From: Acetobacteraceae bacterium
Lineage (GTDB): Bacteria; Pseudomonadota; Alphaproteobacteria; Acetobacterales; Acetobacteraceae
Assembly (NCBI GenBank): GCA_021732665.1
Contig: JAKFUL010000041.1
Location: 1-36,826 of the forward strand
Reading direction: 5' to 3'
DNA: 36,826 nt
In this document: piece after piece, positions 15,374 to 23,481 of the stretch
Layout of the letters: each line of letters starts with the position of its first letter
Position numbering within the stretch: position 1 is the stretch's first letter
Notes under the pieces: model-generated
What the model was told of the DNA's origin: nothing
Databases searched by the model: none
What the model saw: only the letters and a program-made list of their open reading frames with translations
Made by a program: the position numbers and the translations under genes

Positions 15374-15940
15374 ATGATGAACACCAATGATGTGCTGGGA
15401 TGGCACGGAACGACCATCCTCTGCGTGCGCCGGCTGGGCCCCGATGGGGTGATGCAGGTGGCCATGGCGGGCGACGGCCAGGTCTCGATGGGCCAGACCG
15501 TGGTCAAGGGCAATGCGAAGAAGGTGCGGCGCATCGCCGGCGGCCGGGTGCTGACCGGTTTTGCCGGGGCCACCGCCGATGCCTTCACCCTGCTGGAGCG
15601 GCTGGAGGCAAAGCTCGAACGCTTCCCCGACCAGCTCGAACGCGCCTGCGTCGAGCTGGCCAAGGATTGGCGGACCGACCGCTACCTGCGCCGGCTGGAG
15701 GCGCTGCTGGCGGTGGCCGACAAGGATCGCTCCCTGCTGCTGACGGGACAGGGCGATGTGCTGGAGCCGGAGGACAGCGTCATCGGCATCGGCTCGGGCG
15801 GCAATTTCGCGCTGTCGGCCGCGCGCGCGCTGATGACGGTGGAGGGCATGACGGCCGAGGAAACTGCGCGCCGGGCGATGAAGGTGGCCGCCAGCATCTG
15901 CGTCTACACCAATGGCAATTTCGTGCTGGAGACGCTGTGA
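15374..15940 (+). CDS. hslV: ATP-dependent protease peptidase subunit HslV
   Basis: 188 residues. Cleavage after G12 in GWHG-TTIL exposes the catalytic N-terminal threonine T13 of the two-ring HslVU protease. The downstream pattern ([61 protein letters not shown]) is typical. It shares one base with hslU (TGATG), so the subunits are co-translated. No clear heat-shock promoter was found in the 86-nt gap upstream. Confidence 0.96.
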   Translation: MMNTNDVLGWHGTTILCVRRLGPDGVMQVAMAGDGQVSMGQTVVKGNAKKVRRIAGGRVLTGFAGATADAFTLLERLEAKLERFPDQLERACVELAKDWRTDRYLRRLEALLAVADKDRSLLLTGQGDVLEPEDSVIGIGSGGNFALSAARALMTVEGMTAEETARRAMKVAASICVYTNGNFVLETL

Positions 15941-17256
15941 TGGATGCCGTGAACCTGTCGCCCCGGGAAATCGTGAGCGAGCTTGACCGCTTCATCGTCG
16001 GCCAGAACGACGCCAAGCGGGCGGTGGCCATAGCCCTTCGCAACCGCTGGCGCCGGCAACAGCTGCCCGAGGCCATGCAAGGCGAGGTGGTGCCGAAGAA
16101 CATCCTGATGATCGGCCCGACGGGCTGCGGCAAGACCGAGATCGCGCGGCGCCTGGCACGCCTGGCCAATGCCCCCTTCATAAAGGTGGAGGCAACCAAG
16201 TTCACCGAGGTCGGCTATGTCGGCCGCGACGTGGACAGCATTATTCGGGATTTGCTGGAAGTCGCCATCGCCCAGCTGCGCGAGGCCGCCCGCCGCGGCG
16301 TGCAGGCCAAGGCCGAGTTGGCTGCCGAAGAACGCCTGCTGACCGCGCTGGTCGGCGAGGGCGCCTCCGGCGAGACGCGGATGAAATTCCGGAAAATGCT
16401 GCGCGCCGGGGAAATCGAGGCGCGCGAGATCGAGGTGCAGGTCAGCGAGCCCGCCGCCAGCCCCATCGGCATGCTGGAAATGCCGGGGATGCCGCCGGGC
16501 ATGCAGGGCATGCAGGACCAGCTGGCAAAAATGTTCGGCAAGGGCGCCAAGCCGCGCAAGATGAGCGTCGCCCTGGCGCGCGAGGCGATGACGCGCGAGG
16601 AAGCCGACAAGCTGCTGGACGAGGACGCCCTGGTGCGTGACGCGGTGCGGCATGTCGAGAATAACGGCATCGTCTTCCTCGACGAGATCGACAAGATCGC
16701 CCGTGGCTCCGGCCCCGACGGCATCCGTGGCGGCGATGTGAGCCGCGAGGGCGTGCAGCGCGACCTGCTGCCGCTGATCGAGGGCACGACCGTGAACACC
16801 AAGCATGGCGCGGTGAAGACCGACTTCATCCTGTTCATCGCGTCGGGCGCGTTTCACCTCAGCAAGCCCTCGGACCTACTGCCGGAATTGCAGGGTCGCC
16901 TGCCCATTCGCGTGGAACTCAAGGCCCTGACGCGCGAGGATTTCCGGCGCATTTTGCGTGAGCCGGAACACTCCCTGGTCAAGCAATACGTGGCACTCAT
17001 GGGCACCGAGGGGCTGACGCTCGACATGGCCGAGGACGCCGTGGATGCGGTGGCGGACCTTGCCGCCGACATCAACGCCAATGTGGAAAACATCGGCGCG
17101 CGCCGGCTTTCCACCGTGCTCGAGCGGCTGCTGGAGGAGATCAGCTTCTCGGCCAGCGACCGGCCGGGCGAGACGGTGCGGGTGGACGCCGCCATGGTGG
17201 CCGAGAGAGTGGCGCCGCTGGCCGGCTCGGCCGATTTGTCGCGCTACATTCTGTAG
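15940..17256 (+). CDS. hslU: HslU ATPase/unfoldase subunit
   Basis: 438 residues; the AAA+ ring that unfolds substrates and feeds HslV. Walker A is GPTGCGKTE (residues 59-67; a Cys where Val is commoner), Walker B is IVFLDEIDK near residue 245, and the I-domain insertion lies between. The C-terminus DLSRYIL is the peptide that docks into HslV and activates it. The start at 15940 overlaps the hslV stop; the frame is also open upstream through hslV, but that part is non-coding overlap. Convergent with the TctC gene. Confidence 0.96.
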   Translation: MDAVNLSPREIVSELDRFIVGQNDAKRAVAIALRNRWRRQQLPEAMQGEVVPKNILMIGPTGCGKTEIARRLARLANAPFIKVEATKFTEVGYVGRDVDSIIRDLLEVAIAQLREAARRGVQAKAELAAEERLLTALVGEGASGETRMKFRKMLRAGEIEAREIEVQVSEPAASPIGMLEMPGMPPGMQGMQDQLAKMFGKGAKPRKMSVALAREAMTREEADKLLDEDALVRDAVRHVENNGIVFLDEIDKIARGSGPDGIRGGDVSREGVQRDLLPLIEGTTVNTKHGAVKTDFILFIASGAFHLSKPSDLLPELQGRLPIRVELKALTREDFRRILREPEHSLVKQYVALMGTEGLTLDMAEDAVDAVADLAADINANVENIGARRLSTVLERLLEEISFSASDRPGETVRVDAAMVAERVAPLAGSADLSRYIL

Positions 17257-17271
17257 CGGGGCTTGTCCTGC

Positions 17272-17293
17272 TCGCCGGTGGTTCAGCCGGCGA
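17272..17293. terminator. hairpin between convergent hslU and the TctC gene
   Basis: A perfect 7-bp stem, TCGCCGG (17272-17278) and CCGGCGA (17287-17293), with an 8-nt loop, lies 15 nt after the hslU stop and overlaps the last codons of the convergent gene. There is no T-run on either side, so it is only a candidate bidirectional terminator. Confidence 0.4.
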
Positions 17294-18254
17294 CAATCCC
17301 CTCCGCCCGCGCCATGGCCACCCAATGGTCGCGGAAGCCGGCCACGAACCGGGCAAAATCGGCGCCCACCGGCGCCGGGCTGCGCGGTGCGGAGGCGAGT
17401 TCCGCCAGCCTTGCCTGGATGCCGGGCTGCGCCGCGATGGGCGGCAGTGCCGCGATCAGCCGCTCGCTCACCGCCGCCGGCAGCCCGCGCGGGCCGGAGA
17501 GGCCGATCCATTGCGTGTGCGTCGCCTGGCCGTAGCCCAGTTCGGCCAGGGTGGGCACGTCGGCAAACGCCGCCACCCGGGTCTCGCCCGAGGTCGCGAG
17601 CATGCGCAGCGTGCCGTCCTGCAACTGTCCGACCAGCGTGGTGATCGGCGCGTTCATGGTGTCGATCACCCCGGCGAGAAGGTCCTGCATGGCCGGCGCC
17701 GAACCGCGATAGGGGATATGGTCAAGCTGCGCCGCACCCGCGGCACGGCCGACCACGGCACCCATGATATGCTCGGCCGAGCCCACGCCCGAGGAGCCGA
17801 AGGCCACCCGCCGCGTGCGGGCGGCGGCCAGCATCTCCACCATGCTGCGATAGGGCGAGCGTGCCAGGACGACGGTGATGGTCGGCGCCTCGGCCAGCAT
17901 GGCGAGGTGGGTGAAATCCGCCACCGGGTCATAGGGCATGGCGGGCAGCACCCCGGGCGCAAAGCCGAAGGGGATGGCGTGGGAGACGGCCAGCGTCAGC
18001 CCATCCGGCGTCGCCTTGGCCACCGCATCGGCGCCCAGCGTGCCGGAAGCGCCGGTGCGGTTTTCCACCACGACGGAGGTGCCCAGCGCCTCGCCCAGAG
18101 GTGCTGCGAAAAGCCGCCCGATGGCGTCCGCCAACCCGCCGGCAGGGAAGCCCGCGATGAGGCGGATGGGCTGGCGATTGGGCCAGGCCGGCTGGGCGCG
18201 GGCGGGGGCGGCCGCCAGCAGGGCGGGCGAGGCGAGAAGGGTTCGGCGCAGCAT
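17283..18254 (-). CDS. TctC/Bug-family tripartite tricarboxylate transporter substrate-binding protein
   Basis: 323 residues from the ATG at 18254, which gives an immediate signal peptide (MLRRTLLASPALLAAAPARA, cleavage about residue 20); longer in-frame starts would bury it. The mature protein shows the Bug pattern WPNRQPIRLIAGFPAGGLADAIGRL, then ENRTGASGTLGADAVAKATPDG, then HIPYRGSAPAMQDLLAG. It binds an unknown, usually carboxylated, solute in the periplasm. No TctA or TctB membrane genes are nearby, as is common for expanded Bug families. It starts 22 nt after the hddC-like gene on the same strand; that proximity may be incidental. Confidence 0.85.
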   Translation of the reverse strand: MLRRTLLASPALLAAAPARAQPAWPNRQPIRLIAGFPAGGLADAIGRLFAAPLGEALGTSVVVENRTGASGTLGADAVAKATPDGLTLAVSHAIPFGFAPGVLPAMPYDPVADFTHLAMLAEAPTITVVLARSPYRSMVEMLAAARTRRVAFGSSGVGSAEHIMGAVVGRAAGAAQLDHIPYRGSAPAMQDLLAGVIDTMNAPITTLVGQLQDGTLRMLATSGETRVAAFADVPTLAELGYGQATHTQWIGLSGPRGLPAAVSERLIAALPPIAAQPGIQARLAELASAPRSPAPVGADFARFVAGFRDHWVAMARAEGIVAG

Positions 18255-18276
18255 GGCGTGTCCTGGATGGGTGATG

Positions 18277-18999
18277 TCAGCCCAGGTTTTGAGCAACATT
18301 CATGCCACGCAAATAGGCCTCGGTCTCGGCCAGCCCTTCGGGCTTGCCGATCTCATAAAAGCGCCGGGTGACGGCGTGGCCGGCCAGCCGCCCCTCCCGC
18401 GCCAGGGCGCCGGTCAGCGCCGAGAGGTCCCACGGATCGGCCTCGGGCCAGGCTTCCACCACGGCGCGGGTGAAGACGGAGAAGCCGAAATCGATCCATT
18501 CCACGCCGGGCTGCCCGCGCATCGTCTTGTCATGCGCAAGCACGAGCTGGCCGTCGAAGGCGACGTTGGAGGGGTCCCATCGGTCGCGATTATGCAGCAC
18601 GCTCATCAGCGCCGGCTTTCCCGCAGCCAGGAAGGCTTCGTGAATGGGGGCGGCTTCCACATCCAGATAGCTGTCGCCGTAGAGCATGAAAAAACTCTCG
18701 CCCAGCAGGGCCAGGGCGTGGCGCAGCGCGCCGCCGGTGCCGCGGCGGGCCGGGCCTTCATGGCTCAGCGCCACCTCCAGGCCGAAATCCCGCGTCGCCA
18801 CGAAGGCCTCCACCTGCTCGGCGAGATGGCCGACGCAGAGCACCACGCGGGAAAACCCCTGCCTCCGCGCCAGGCGCAGCTGATGCGCCAGGAACGGCTC
18901 GCCGCAGACAGGCACCAGCACCTTGGGGATGGTCTCGGTGATCGGGCGCAGCCGCGTGGCCAGCCCGCCGGCGAGGATCGCGAGCCTGGGCAGGCTCAC
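18277..18999 (-). CDS. hddC: sugar-1-phosphate nucleotidyltransferase (HddC-like, heptose-1-phosphate guanylyltransferase candidate)
   Basis: 240 residues from a GTG at 18999 whose GTGA overlaps the kinase stop. The N-terminus LAILAGGLATRLRPITETIPKVLVPV is the nucleotide- and metal-binding signature of the GT-A nucleotidyltransferase fold; YGDSYLDVE holds the metal-binding aspartate. Placed after an HddA-like kinase and with GmhA/GmhB homologues in the same operon, it is best read as the enzyme making GDP-D-glycero-D-manno-heptose or a close relative. Sequence alone would also allow a mannose-1-phosphate or glucose-1-phosphate enzyme. Confidence 0.75.
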   Translation of the reverse strand: MSLPRLAILAGGLATRLRPITETIPKVLVPVCGEPFLAHQLRLARRQGFSRVVLCVGHLAEQVEAFVATRDFGLEVALSHEGPARRGTGGALRHALALLGESFFMLYGDSYLDVEAAPIHEAFLAAGKPALMSVLHNRDRWDPSNVAFDGQLVLAHDKTMRGQPGVEWIDFGFSVFTRAVVEAWPEADPWDLSALTGALAREGRLAGHAVTRRFYEIGKPEGLAETEAYLRGMNVAQNLG

Positions 19000-19979
19000 C
19001 GATCCAGCACCTTGGTGCCTTCGAGGTCGACATGCAGCCGCACCTCCTGCAGCCCGGCACCCGCCATGGCCTGGCGCAGGCGGCGCGCATCCTGGGCATA
19101 GAAGAGCAGGAAGCCGCCGCCACCCGCACCCACCAGCTTGCCGCCGATGGCGCCGCTGCGCAGGCCCAGCGCATACCATTCATCGATCTGCGGCGAGGAC
19201 ATGCCGGTGGAGCGCTGCTTCTTCACCTCCCAATGCTCGCGCATGATCTCGCCCCAGCGGCCCAGGTCGCCGGCCAGGAAGGCGTCGCGCGTCTCCAGGC
19301 CCAGCGCCTTCACCCGGTCCAGATTGGCCAGCATGGCGGCATCGGCCCGGCGGGATTTGCGGTCCTGCTCGGCCAGGATGGCGCCGGCGCTGCGGGCGCG
19401 GCCGGTGAAGAACATCAGGGTGTTGTCCTGCAGATCCTCCATCGTGCCGGCGCTGACGGGCAGGCTCTCCGCCACCACCCGGCCATCGCGGCCGAAGGTG
19501 AAGGCGGTGAGGCCGCCGAAGGCCGCGATATACTGGTCCTGCTTGCCGATCGGCTCGCCCAGCCGGTCCAGCTCGATATGGCAGGCGAGCTCCGCCAGCC
19601 CGCCCTGGTCGATATGCGTCCGCTTGAGGATATGCAGCGCGCGGAGCAGGGCGGTGGCGAAGCTGCCGGAGGAACCAAGGCCGGTGCCGGCGGGAATATC
19701 GGCGACCGAGGTGATCTCCAGATTGCGCTCCCCCTCCAGCCCCAGCGCGAGCAGGCTTTCGCGGATGATGGGGTGGCGGATGGCGGCGACCGAGTGGGGG
19801 CGCTCGAGCTGCGAGTATTTCAGCAGCAGCCCGGGGTCCAGCGTGCGTTGCAGCGAGACATAGACGTGCTTCTGGATCGCCATGGCGACGAGAAAGCCCT
19901 CGCGCTCCAGGTAATAGCTCGGCAAATCGGTGCCGCCGCCGCCGATGGAAATGCGCAGCGGCGATCTGGTGATGATCAA
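18996..19979 (-). CDS. hddA: GHMP kinase, D-glycero-D-manno-heptose 7-phosphate kinase-like
   Basis: 327 residues from a TTG at 19979 overlapping the FkbM stop (TTGA). RSPLRISIGGGGTDLPSYY opens the protein, the ATP loop is IPAGTGLGSSGSFATALLRALH (about residues 94-115), and the C-terminal motif is GGKLVGAGGGGFLLFYA. This is the HddA-type GHMP layout: it would phosphorylate heptose 7-phosphate at C1. Fucose/LmbP-like sugar kinases are similar, so the exact sugar rests on the neighbours (GmhA-like, GmhB-like and HddC-like). Confidence 0.8.
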   Translation of the reverse strand: MIITRSPLRISIGGGGTDLPSYYLEREGFLVAMAIQKHVYVSLQRTLDPGLLLKYSQLERPHSVAAIRHPIIRESLLALGLEGERNLEITSVADIPAGTGLGSSGSFATALLRALHILKRTHIDQGGLAELACHIELDRLGEPIGKQDQYIAAFGGLTAFTFGRDGRVVAESLPVSAGTMEDLQDNTLMFFTGRARSAGAILAEQDRKSRRADAAMLANLDRVKALGLETRDAFLAGDLGRWGEIMREHWEVKKQRSTGMSSPQIDEWYALGLRSGAIGGKLVGAGGGGFLLFYAQDARRLRQAMAGAGLQEVRLHVDLEGTKVLDR

Positions 19980-21169
19980 GGCGCATGCTCCGAGGGGATG
20001 GCGTAGAAGATGAAGTCTATCCCGTCATGGTCATGGGCGCGGAAATGGAAGCGGTAATCCGCCACCCGGCCCATCACCCAGGCGGGGATCGCGAAGATAT
20101 CCTGCGGGGCGTGATAGGCTGAGACGCCAAGCGAGGGCCGGCAGCGGGCGATGGCGCCTTGCGCGCCGGCCAGTGCCTGTGGCTCGAAACCCTCGACATC
20201 GACCTTAATGTAATCAACCCGCCCGCCATCCAGGGCGTCATCCAGCGTCAGGCAGGGCACCTCCACCGCGCCTGCCAGGCCGGCCATGGTGCCGGGGGTG
20301 CCGGTGGGGGTGAGGCGCAGCTTGCCGGAAGCGGCGCCGATCGCCGCGTTCAGGCAGGTGATGCGCGCCGCCACCTCCGCCGGCAGCCCGGCGCGAAAAG
20401 CCTCCAGCCGGGCGAAGCTCAGGGGATCGGGCTCGAAGGCCAGGAACCGGGAAAAACGCTTGCCCTGCCAGAGCAGGAAGACATCGAGCGTGTCGCCGGC
20501 ATAGGCGCCGATATCGGCCACCACGCAATCATCGGGCAGGCGGCACAGCGCGGGGTCGAAATAGATCCGCCGCGGCTCGGGGGCGGGGATGAGATCGGGG
20601 TCCAGCAGCAGCCGCCAGGCCAGGGCGCCGGCGAATTGGCGGCGGCTCTCGCCATCGCTCAGCGCGTCATGCACCGCCATGATCGTCTCGGTTGACTTCA
20701 CATAGGCCCCGGGCTTGCCGAACTGGTAGTGCGGCCCGATCAGATCGGCATAGCGCCAGAAACCCGCCTGGACCGGCAAAACCCGGGTCACCCCGCGTGA
20801 AGCCAGCCAGGCACGGGTGCGGGCATAGATGTGATGTGGCGACCAGATGGCCACGATCACCAGCGGGTCCGGCCCGGTCAGGGCCAGGGCCTCATCCAGG
20901 CAGAGCACCGGCACGCCATCGGCCTCGCCGTCCCAGAAGCGGGCGTCGAACTCGACATGCGCCACCACCCGGCCGCCGGCCTGGCGCACCGCCGATGACA
21001 GTTTGCGGGGCAGGGCGGCGGCGCCCACCAACAGAAGCGTGCCATTGGCCGCCGCGGCGGCGATGTCGGCACAGGTATCGTCGGCGAATGTTTCGACCCG
21101 CGCGGGGTCCAGCGCGTATTCCAGCAATTCCCGGCTGGTGGAATAGCCGCCTATGGCGCTGCCGGTCAT
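19976..21169 (-). CDS. FkbM-family SAM-dependent methyltransferase
   Basis: 397 residues. The C-terminal half (about 205-375) is the FkbM methyltransferase domain: VVADIGAYAGDTLDVFL for SAM binding, then FLAFEPDPLSFARLEAF, LDDALDGGRVDYIKVDVEGFEPQAL. The N-terminal ~190 residues look like a separate nucleotide-binding-like domain (GTLLLVGAAALPRKLSSAVRQAG, VIVAIWSPHHIYARTRAWLASRGV), as often found in sugar-operon FkbM proteins. It overlaps the epimerase gene (ATGA) and the kinase gene. Probably O-methylates the activated heptose or the finished glycan (inference). Confidence 0.82.
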   Translation of the reverse strand: MTGSAIGGYSTSRELLEYALDPARVETFADDTCADIAAAAANGTLLLVGAAALPRKLSSAVRQAGGRVVAHVEFDARFWDGEADGVPVLCLDEALALTGPDPLVIVAIWSPHHIYARTRAWLASRGVTRVLPVQAGFWRYADLIGPHYQFGKPGAYVKSTETIMAVHDALSDGESRRQFAGALAWRLLLDPDLIPAPEPRRIYFDPALCRLPDDCVVADIGAYAGDTLDVFLLWQGKRFSRFLAFEPDPLSFARLEAFRAGLPAEVAARITCLNAAIGAASGKLRLTPTGTPGTMAGLAGAVEVPCLTLDDALDGGRVDYIKVDVEGFEPQALAGAQGAIARCRPSLGVSAYHAPQDIFAIPAWVMGRVADYRFHFRAHDHDGIDFIFYAIPSEHAP

Positions 21170-22122
21170 GCCCGGCTCTCCAGCACCCAGCGATTTTCGC
21201 GCAGCCAGCGCAGGGTCAGCCGCACGCCCTGCTCGATGGAATGCACCGGTGCCCAGCCCAGACCGCGCATGCGCCCGGCGTCGAGGAAGATGAAGGGGTT
21301 GTCGCCGATCCAGCCGCGATCGCCGCCGGTGTGTTCCAGGCGGGGCGCGAGGTCGAGGCAGTCACAAATCCAGCCGACGCTGTCATTCACCTGGCAATAC
21401 TCGTCCGATCCGAGATTATAGACCGCGAAAGGACCCGGCGCGCGGTCCAGTGCCAGCAGCAGCGCCGCCACGCAGTCATCGACATGCAGGTAGGATTTGC
21501 GCTGCAACCCGTTGCCCAGGATTTCCAGCCGCGTCGGGTCGGCCAGGAGCTTGCGGTAGAAATCGAAGACATGGCCATGGGTGTAGCGGGGGCCGAGGAT
21601 GCTCACGAAACGAAACACCGTGCCGTGGAAGCCGAAGCCCTCGGCATAGGCCGAGATCAGCCCCTCGCCCGCGATCTTGCTGGCGCCGTAGAGCGAGGTC
21701 TGCACCGGGAACGGCGCATCCTCGGGCGTGGGGATCACCGTCGCCTCGCCATAGACGCTGCCGGTGGAGGAGAAGAGGATCCGCTTGATCCCGTTCGCCC
21801 GCATCGCTTCCAGGACATTGCAGGTGGCGATGGTGTTCTGTTCGAGGTCGCGCCTGGGGTGGTGGGTGCCGAAGCGCAGATCGGCATTGGCGGCGAGGTG
21901 GAACACCGCGTCGCAGCCGGCCATGGCGGCGGTCAACGCCGGCTCATCCAGCACATCGCCGCGGACCAAGGCGAAGTGGGGCTGGGCCCGCGCGCCGGCC
22001 AGGAAGGGTTCCTGGCCGGTGGAGAAATTGTCGTAGCCCACCACCGCGTCGCCGCGCGCCAGCAGCGCGTCGCAGAGCGTGCTGCCGATGAAGCCGGCGG
22101 CGCCGGTCACGAACAGCTTCAC
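21166..22122 (-). CDS. NAD-dependent epimerase/dehydratase (extended SDR)
   Basis: 318 residues from a GTG at 22122. The Rossmann motif TGAAGFIGS lies at residues 6-14, the catalytic S/Y/K are in SSTGSVYGE and SLYGASKIAGE (YxxxK), and the C-terminal part has the sugar-binding VDDCVAALLLAL stretch. It would act on a nucleotide sugar, for instance epimerising or dehydrating the GDP-heptose made by the operon; UDP-glucose/galactose-type epimerases look alike. Its GTG overlaps a TGA that ends a different short frame, the probable broken mini-gene at 22119-22237. Confidence 0.85.
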   Translation of the reverse strand: MKLFVTGAAGFIGSTLCDALLARGDAVVGYDNFSTGQEPFLAGARAQPHFALVRGDVLDEPALTAAMAGCDAVFHLAANADLRFGTHHPRRDLEQNTIATCNVLEAMRANGIKRILFSSTGSVYGEATVIPTPEDAPFPVQTSLYGASKIAGEGLISAYAEGFGFHGTVFRFVSILGPRYTHGHVFDFYRKLLADPTRLEILGNGLQRKSYLHVDDCVAALLLALDRAPGPFAVYNLGSDEYCQVNDSVGWICDCLDLAPRLEHTGGDRGWIGDNPFIFLDAGRMRGLGWAPVHSIEQGVRLTLRWLRENRWVLESRA

Positions 22123-22237
22123 AGGCTGAACCCGGCCGCCACCGCGTCGTTGCGGAACATGTTCACGGTCTCCAGGCTGAACCGGCCGAGGTCTTTGCCC
22201 GCAGGGTTTCGGCGGTGATGGGCATCACGATCCTCAT
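22119..22237 (-). pseudogene. mini-gene with an apparent single-base frameshift between gmhB and the SDR gene
   Basis: An ATG at 22237 overlaps the gmhB stop (ATGA) and begins MRIVMPITAETLRAKTSAG, but the frame stops after 24 codons. A second frame continues with FSLETVNMFRNDAVAAGFSL and ends at a TGA that overlaps the GTG of the next gene. Adding one base near GCCGG-TTCAGC (about 22180) would join both into a ~39-residue protein fitted by stop/start overlaps at both ends, exactly like its neighbours. AGFSL would then occur twice. Function unknown. It is either a true inactivation, a recoding site or a sequencing error. Confidence 0.4.
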
Positions 22238-22761
22238 GCGAGCAGAATGGGCAGCCCGGCGGCCAGCCCGGGGGCGATGGCCGTGGGCGGCAGCGCGGGT
22301 GGGCGTTCGGGGTAGCCGCGATCGATCAACAAGGTCCGGCAGCCGGCGGCCTGGCCGGCCTCCATGTCGCGGTATCGGTCCCCCACCATCCAGCTGGCGC
22401 CGAGGTCGATGCCGTGCAGGGCGGCGGCGTCGGCCAACATGCCGGGGCGGGGTTTGCGACAATGGCAGCCATCGGCGTCGTCATGCGGGCAGAGCCGCAT
22501 CTCGTCCAGCCCGCATGCCGTCACGATCCGCGCGTTCACCCAGTCGACGAAGGCGCGGCTTGTGGTGCCGCGGGCGATGTCGGGCTGGTTGGTGCAGCCG
22601 ATCAGCAGGAAACCCGCGGCGCGCAGCGCGGCGCAGGCCTCGGGCACGCCGGGCAGGATGCGCAACTCGGCGGCGATGCGCGGCGGCAGCGGGTGGCCGC
22701 GCTCGTCGGGTATGGCGGCGTTGAGCACGCCGTCGCGGTCGAGGAAGATCGCGCGGCGCAC
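22234..22761 (-). CDS. gmhB: GmhB-like HAD-IIIA phosphatase (heptose 1,7-bisphosphate 7-phosphatase)
   Basis: 175 residues, GTG start at 22761 with GGAGGGGGG 8 nt upstream. HAD motif I is FLDRDGVLN (D8 nucleophile, D10), followed by the GmhB-type substrate loop and the zinc site C-P-H...C-H-C in CPHDDADGCHCRKPRPGM. Motif IV is GDRYRDMEAGQAAG. It removes the 7-phosphate from heptose 1,7-bisphosphate before nucleotide transfer. Four bases separate it from the SIS isomerase gene. Histidinol-phosphate phosphatases share the fold, but the operon argues for GmhB. Confidence 0.87.
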   Translation of the reverse strand: MRRAIFLDRDGVLNAAIPDERGHPLPPRIAAELRILPGVPEACAALRAAGFLLIGCTNQPDIARGTTSRAFVDWVNARIVTACGLDEMRLCPHDDADGCHCRKPRPGMLADAAALHGIDLGASWMVGDRYRDMEAGQAAGCRTLLIDRGYPERPPALPPTAIAPGLAAGLPILLA

Positions 22762-22765
22762 CCCG

Positions 22766-23377
22766 CTAGCCCCCCTCCGCTTCCCACTTCGTCGGCATGG
22801 TCTTGAGCAGGGGATGGCTCACCAGCAGGTGCCAGATGACGGCGCAGAGGCCCTCCGTGTGCGGGGTCACATGTTCGTGATGCAGTGGCGGGATGACCAC
22901 CACGGCATCGCCCACCTCGGCGGTGTATCCGCCCTGCCGCCCGACAATGCCGGTCACGCGGGCGCCGACACCCTGCGCCACCTCGATGGCGGCGACGATA
23001 TTGGCCGAAATGTTCCTCGCGCGGTCGCCGCCGCCCACTGAAAACACCAGCACGCCATCGCGCGGGCCGATCCGGCTGCCGCGCAGATAGGCCGCGAAGG
23101 TGGTCTCCCAGCCCTCGTCATTGGTGCGCGCGGTCAGTTCGCTGACATTGTCGGTGGGCGCATAGGCCTCGAAGCCGCAGAGCTTGCGGAAATCATTCAC
23201 CGCATGTCCTGCATGGCCGGCTGAGCCACCCACGCCCAGAATGAACAGCCTGCCACCGCCGTCGCGGATGCCGGCCAGGGTGGCGGCGAGATGTTCGATC
23301 GCCGAAGCGTCGAGCCGGGCAAGGATGGCCTGGCTTTCGGCCAGGAAGCTGGTGCTGAAATCCATTGCGCGGCCCAT
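22766..23377 (-). CDS. gmhA: SIS-domain isomerase, GmhA-like (sedoheptulose 7-phosphate isomerase)
   Basis: 203 residues from the ATG at 23377, chosen for GGGAG 6 nt upstream; an ATG at 23392 is also in frame but has no such site. The SIS core shows LFILGVGGSAGHAGHAVNDFRK (phosphosugar loop) and DGVLVFSVGGGDRARN. HHEHVTPHTEGLCAVIWHLL near the end is the family's C-terminal helix with the histidine/glutamate region. It heads the minus-strand heptose operon, starting the route from sedoheptulose 7-phosphate. The loop reads GVGGSAGHAGH rather than GNGGSA, so it belongs to a side branch, not the LPS-core GmhA type. Confidence 0.82.
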   Translation of the reverse strand: MGRAMDFSTSFLAESQAILARLDASAIEHLAATLAGIRDGGGRLFILGVGGSAGHAGHAVNDFRKLCGFEAYAPTDNVSELTARTNDEGWETTFAAYLRGSRIGPRDGVLVFSVGGGDRARNISANIVAAIEVAQGVGARVTGIVGRQGGYTAEVGDAVVVIPPLHHEHVTPHTEGLCAVIWHLLVSHPLLKTMPTKWEAEGG

Positions 23378-23481
23378 GGGTTTCTCCCGCATCAGCGCTA
23401 CCCCGGACTGCGGAAGGCGGCAAGCTTGGGGAAGATTTCATCGCCGGCGTTGTTCCGCCGCGACAGTATTGCAACTAAGCC

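Noticed and set aside
15400..15939. Upstream extension of the hslU frame through hslV (total 618 codons)
   Set aside because: HslU family length and the TGATG junction place the start at 15940; the extension is an out-of-frame shadow of hslV.
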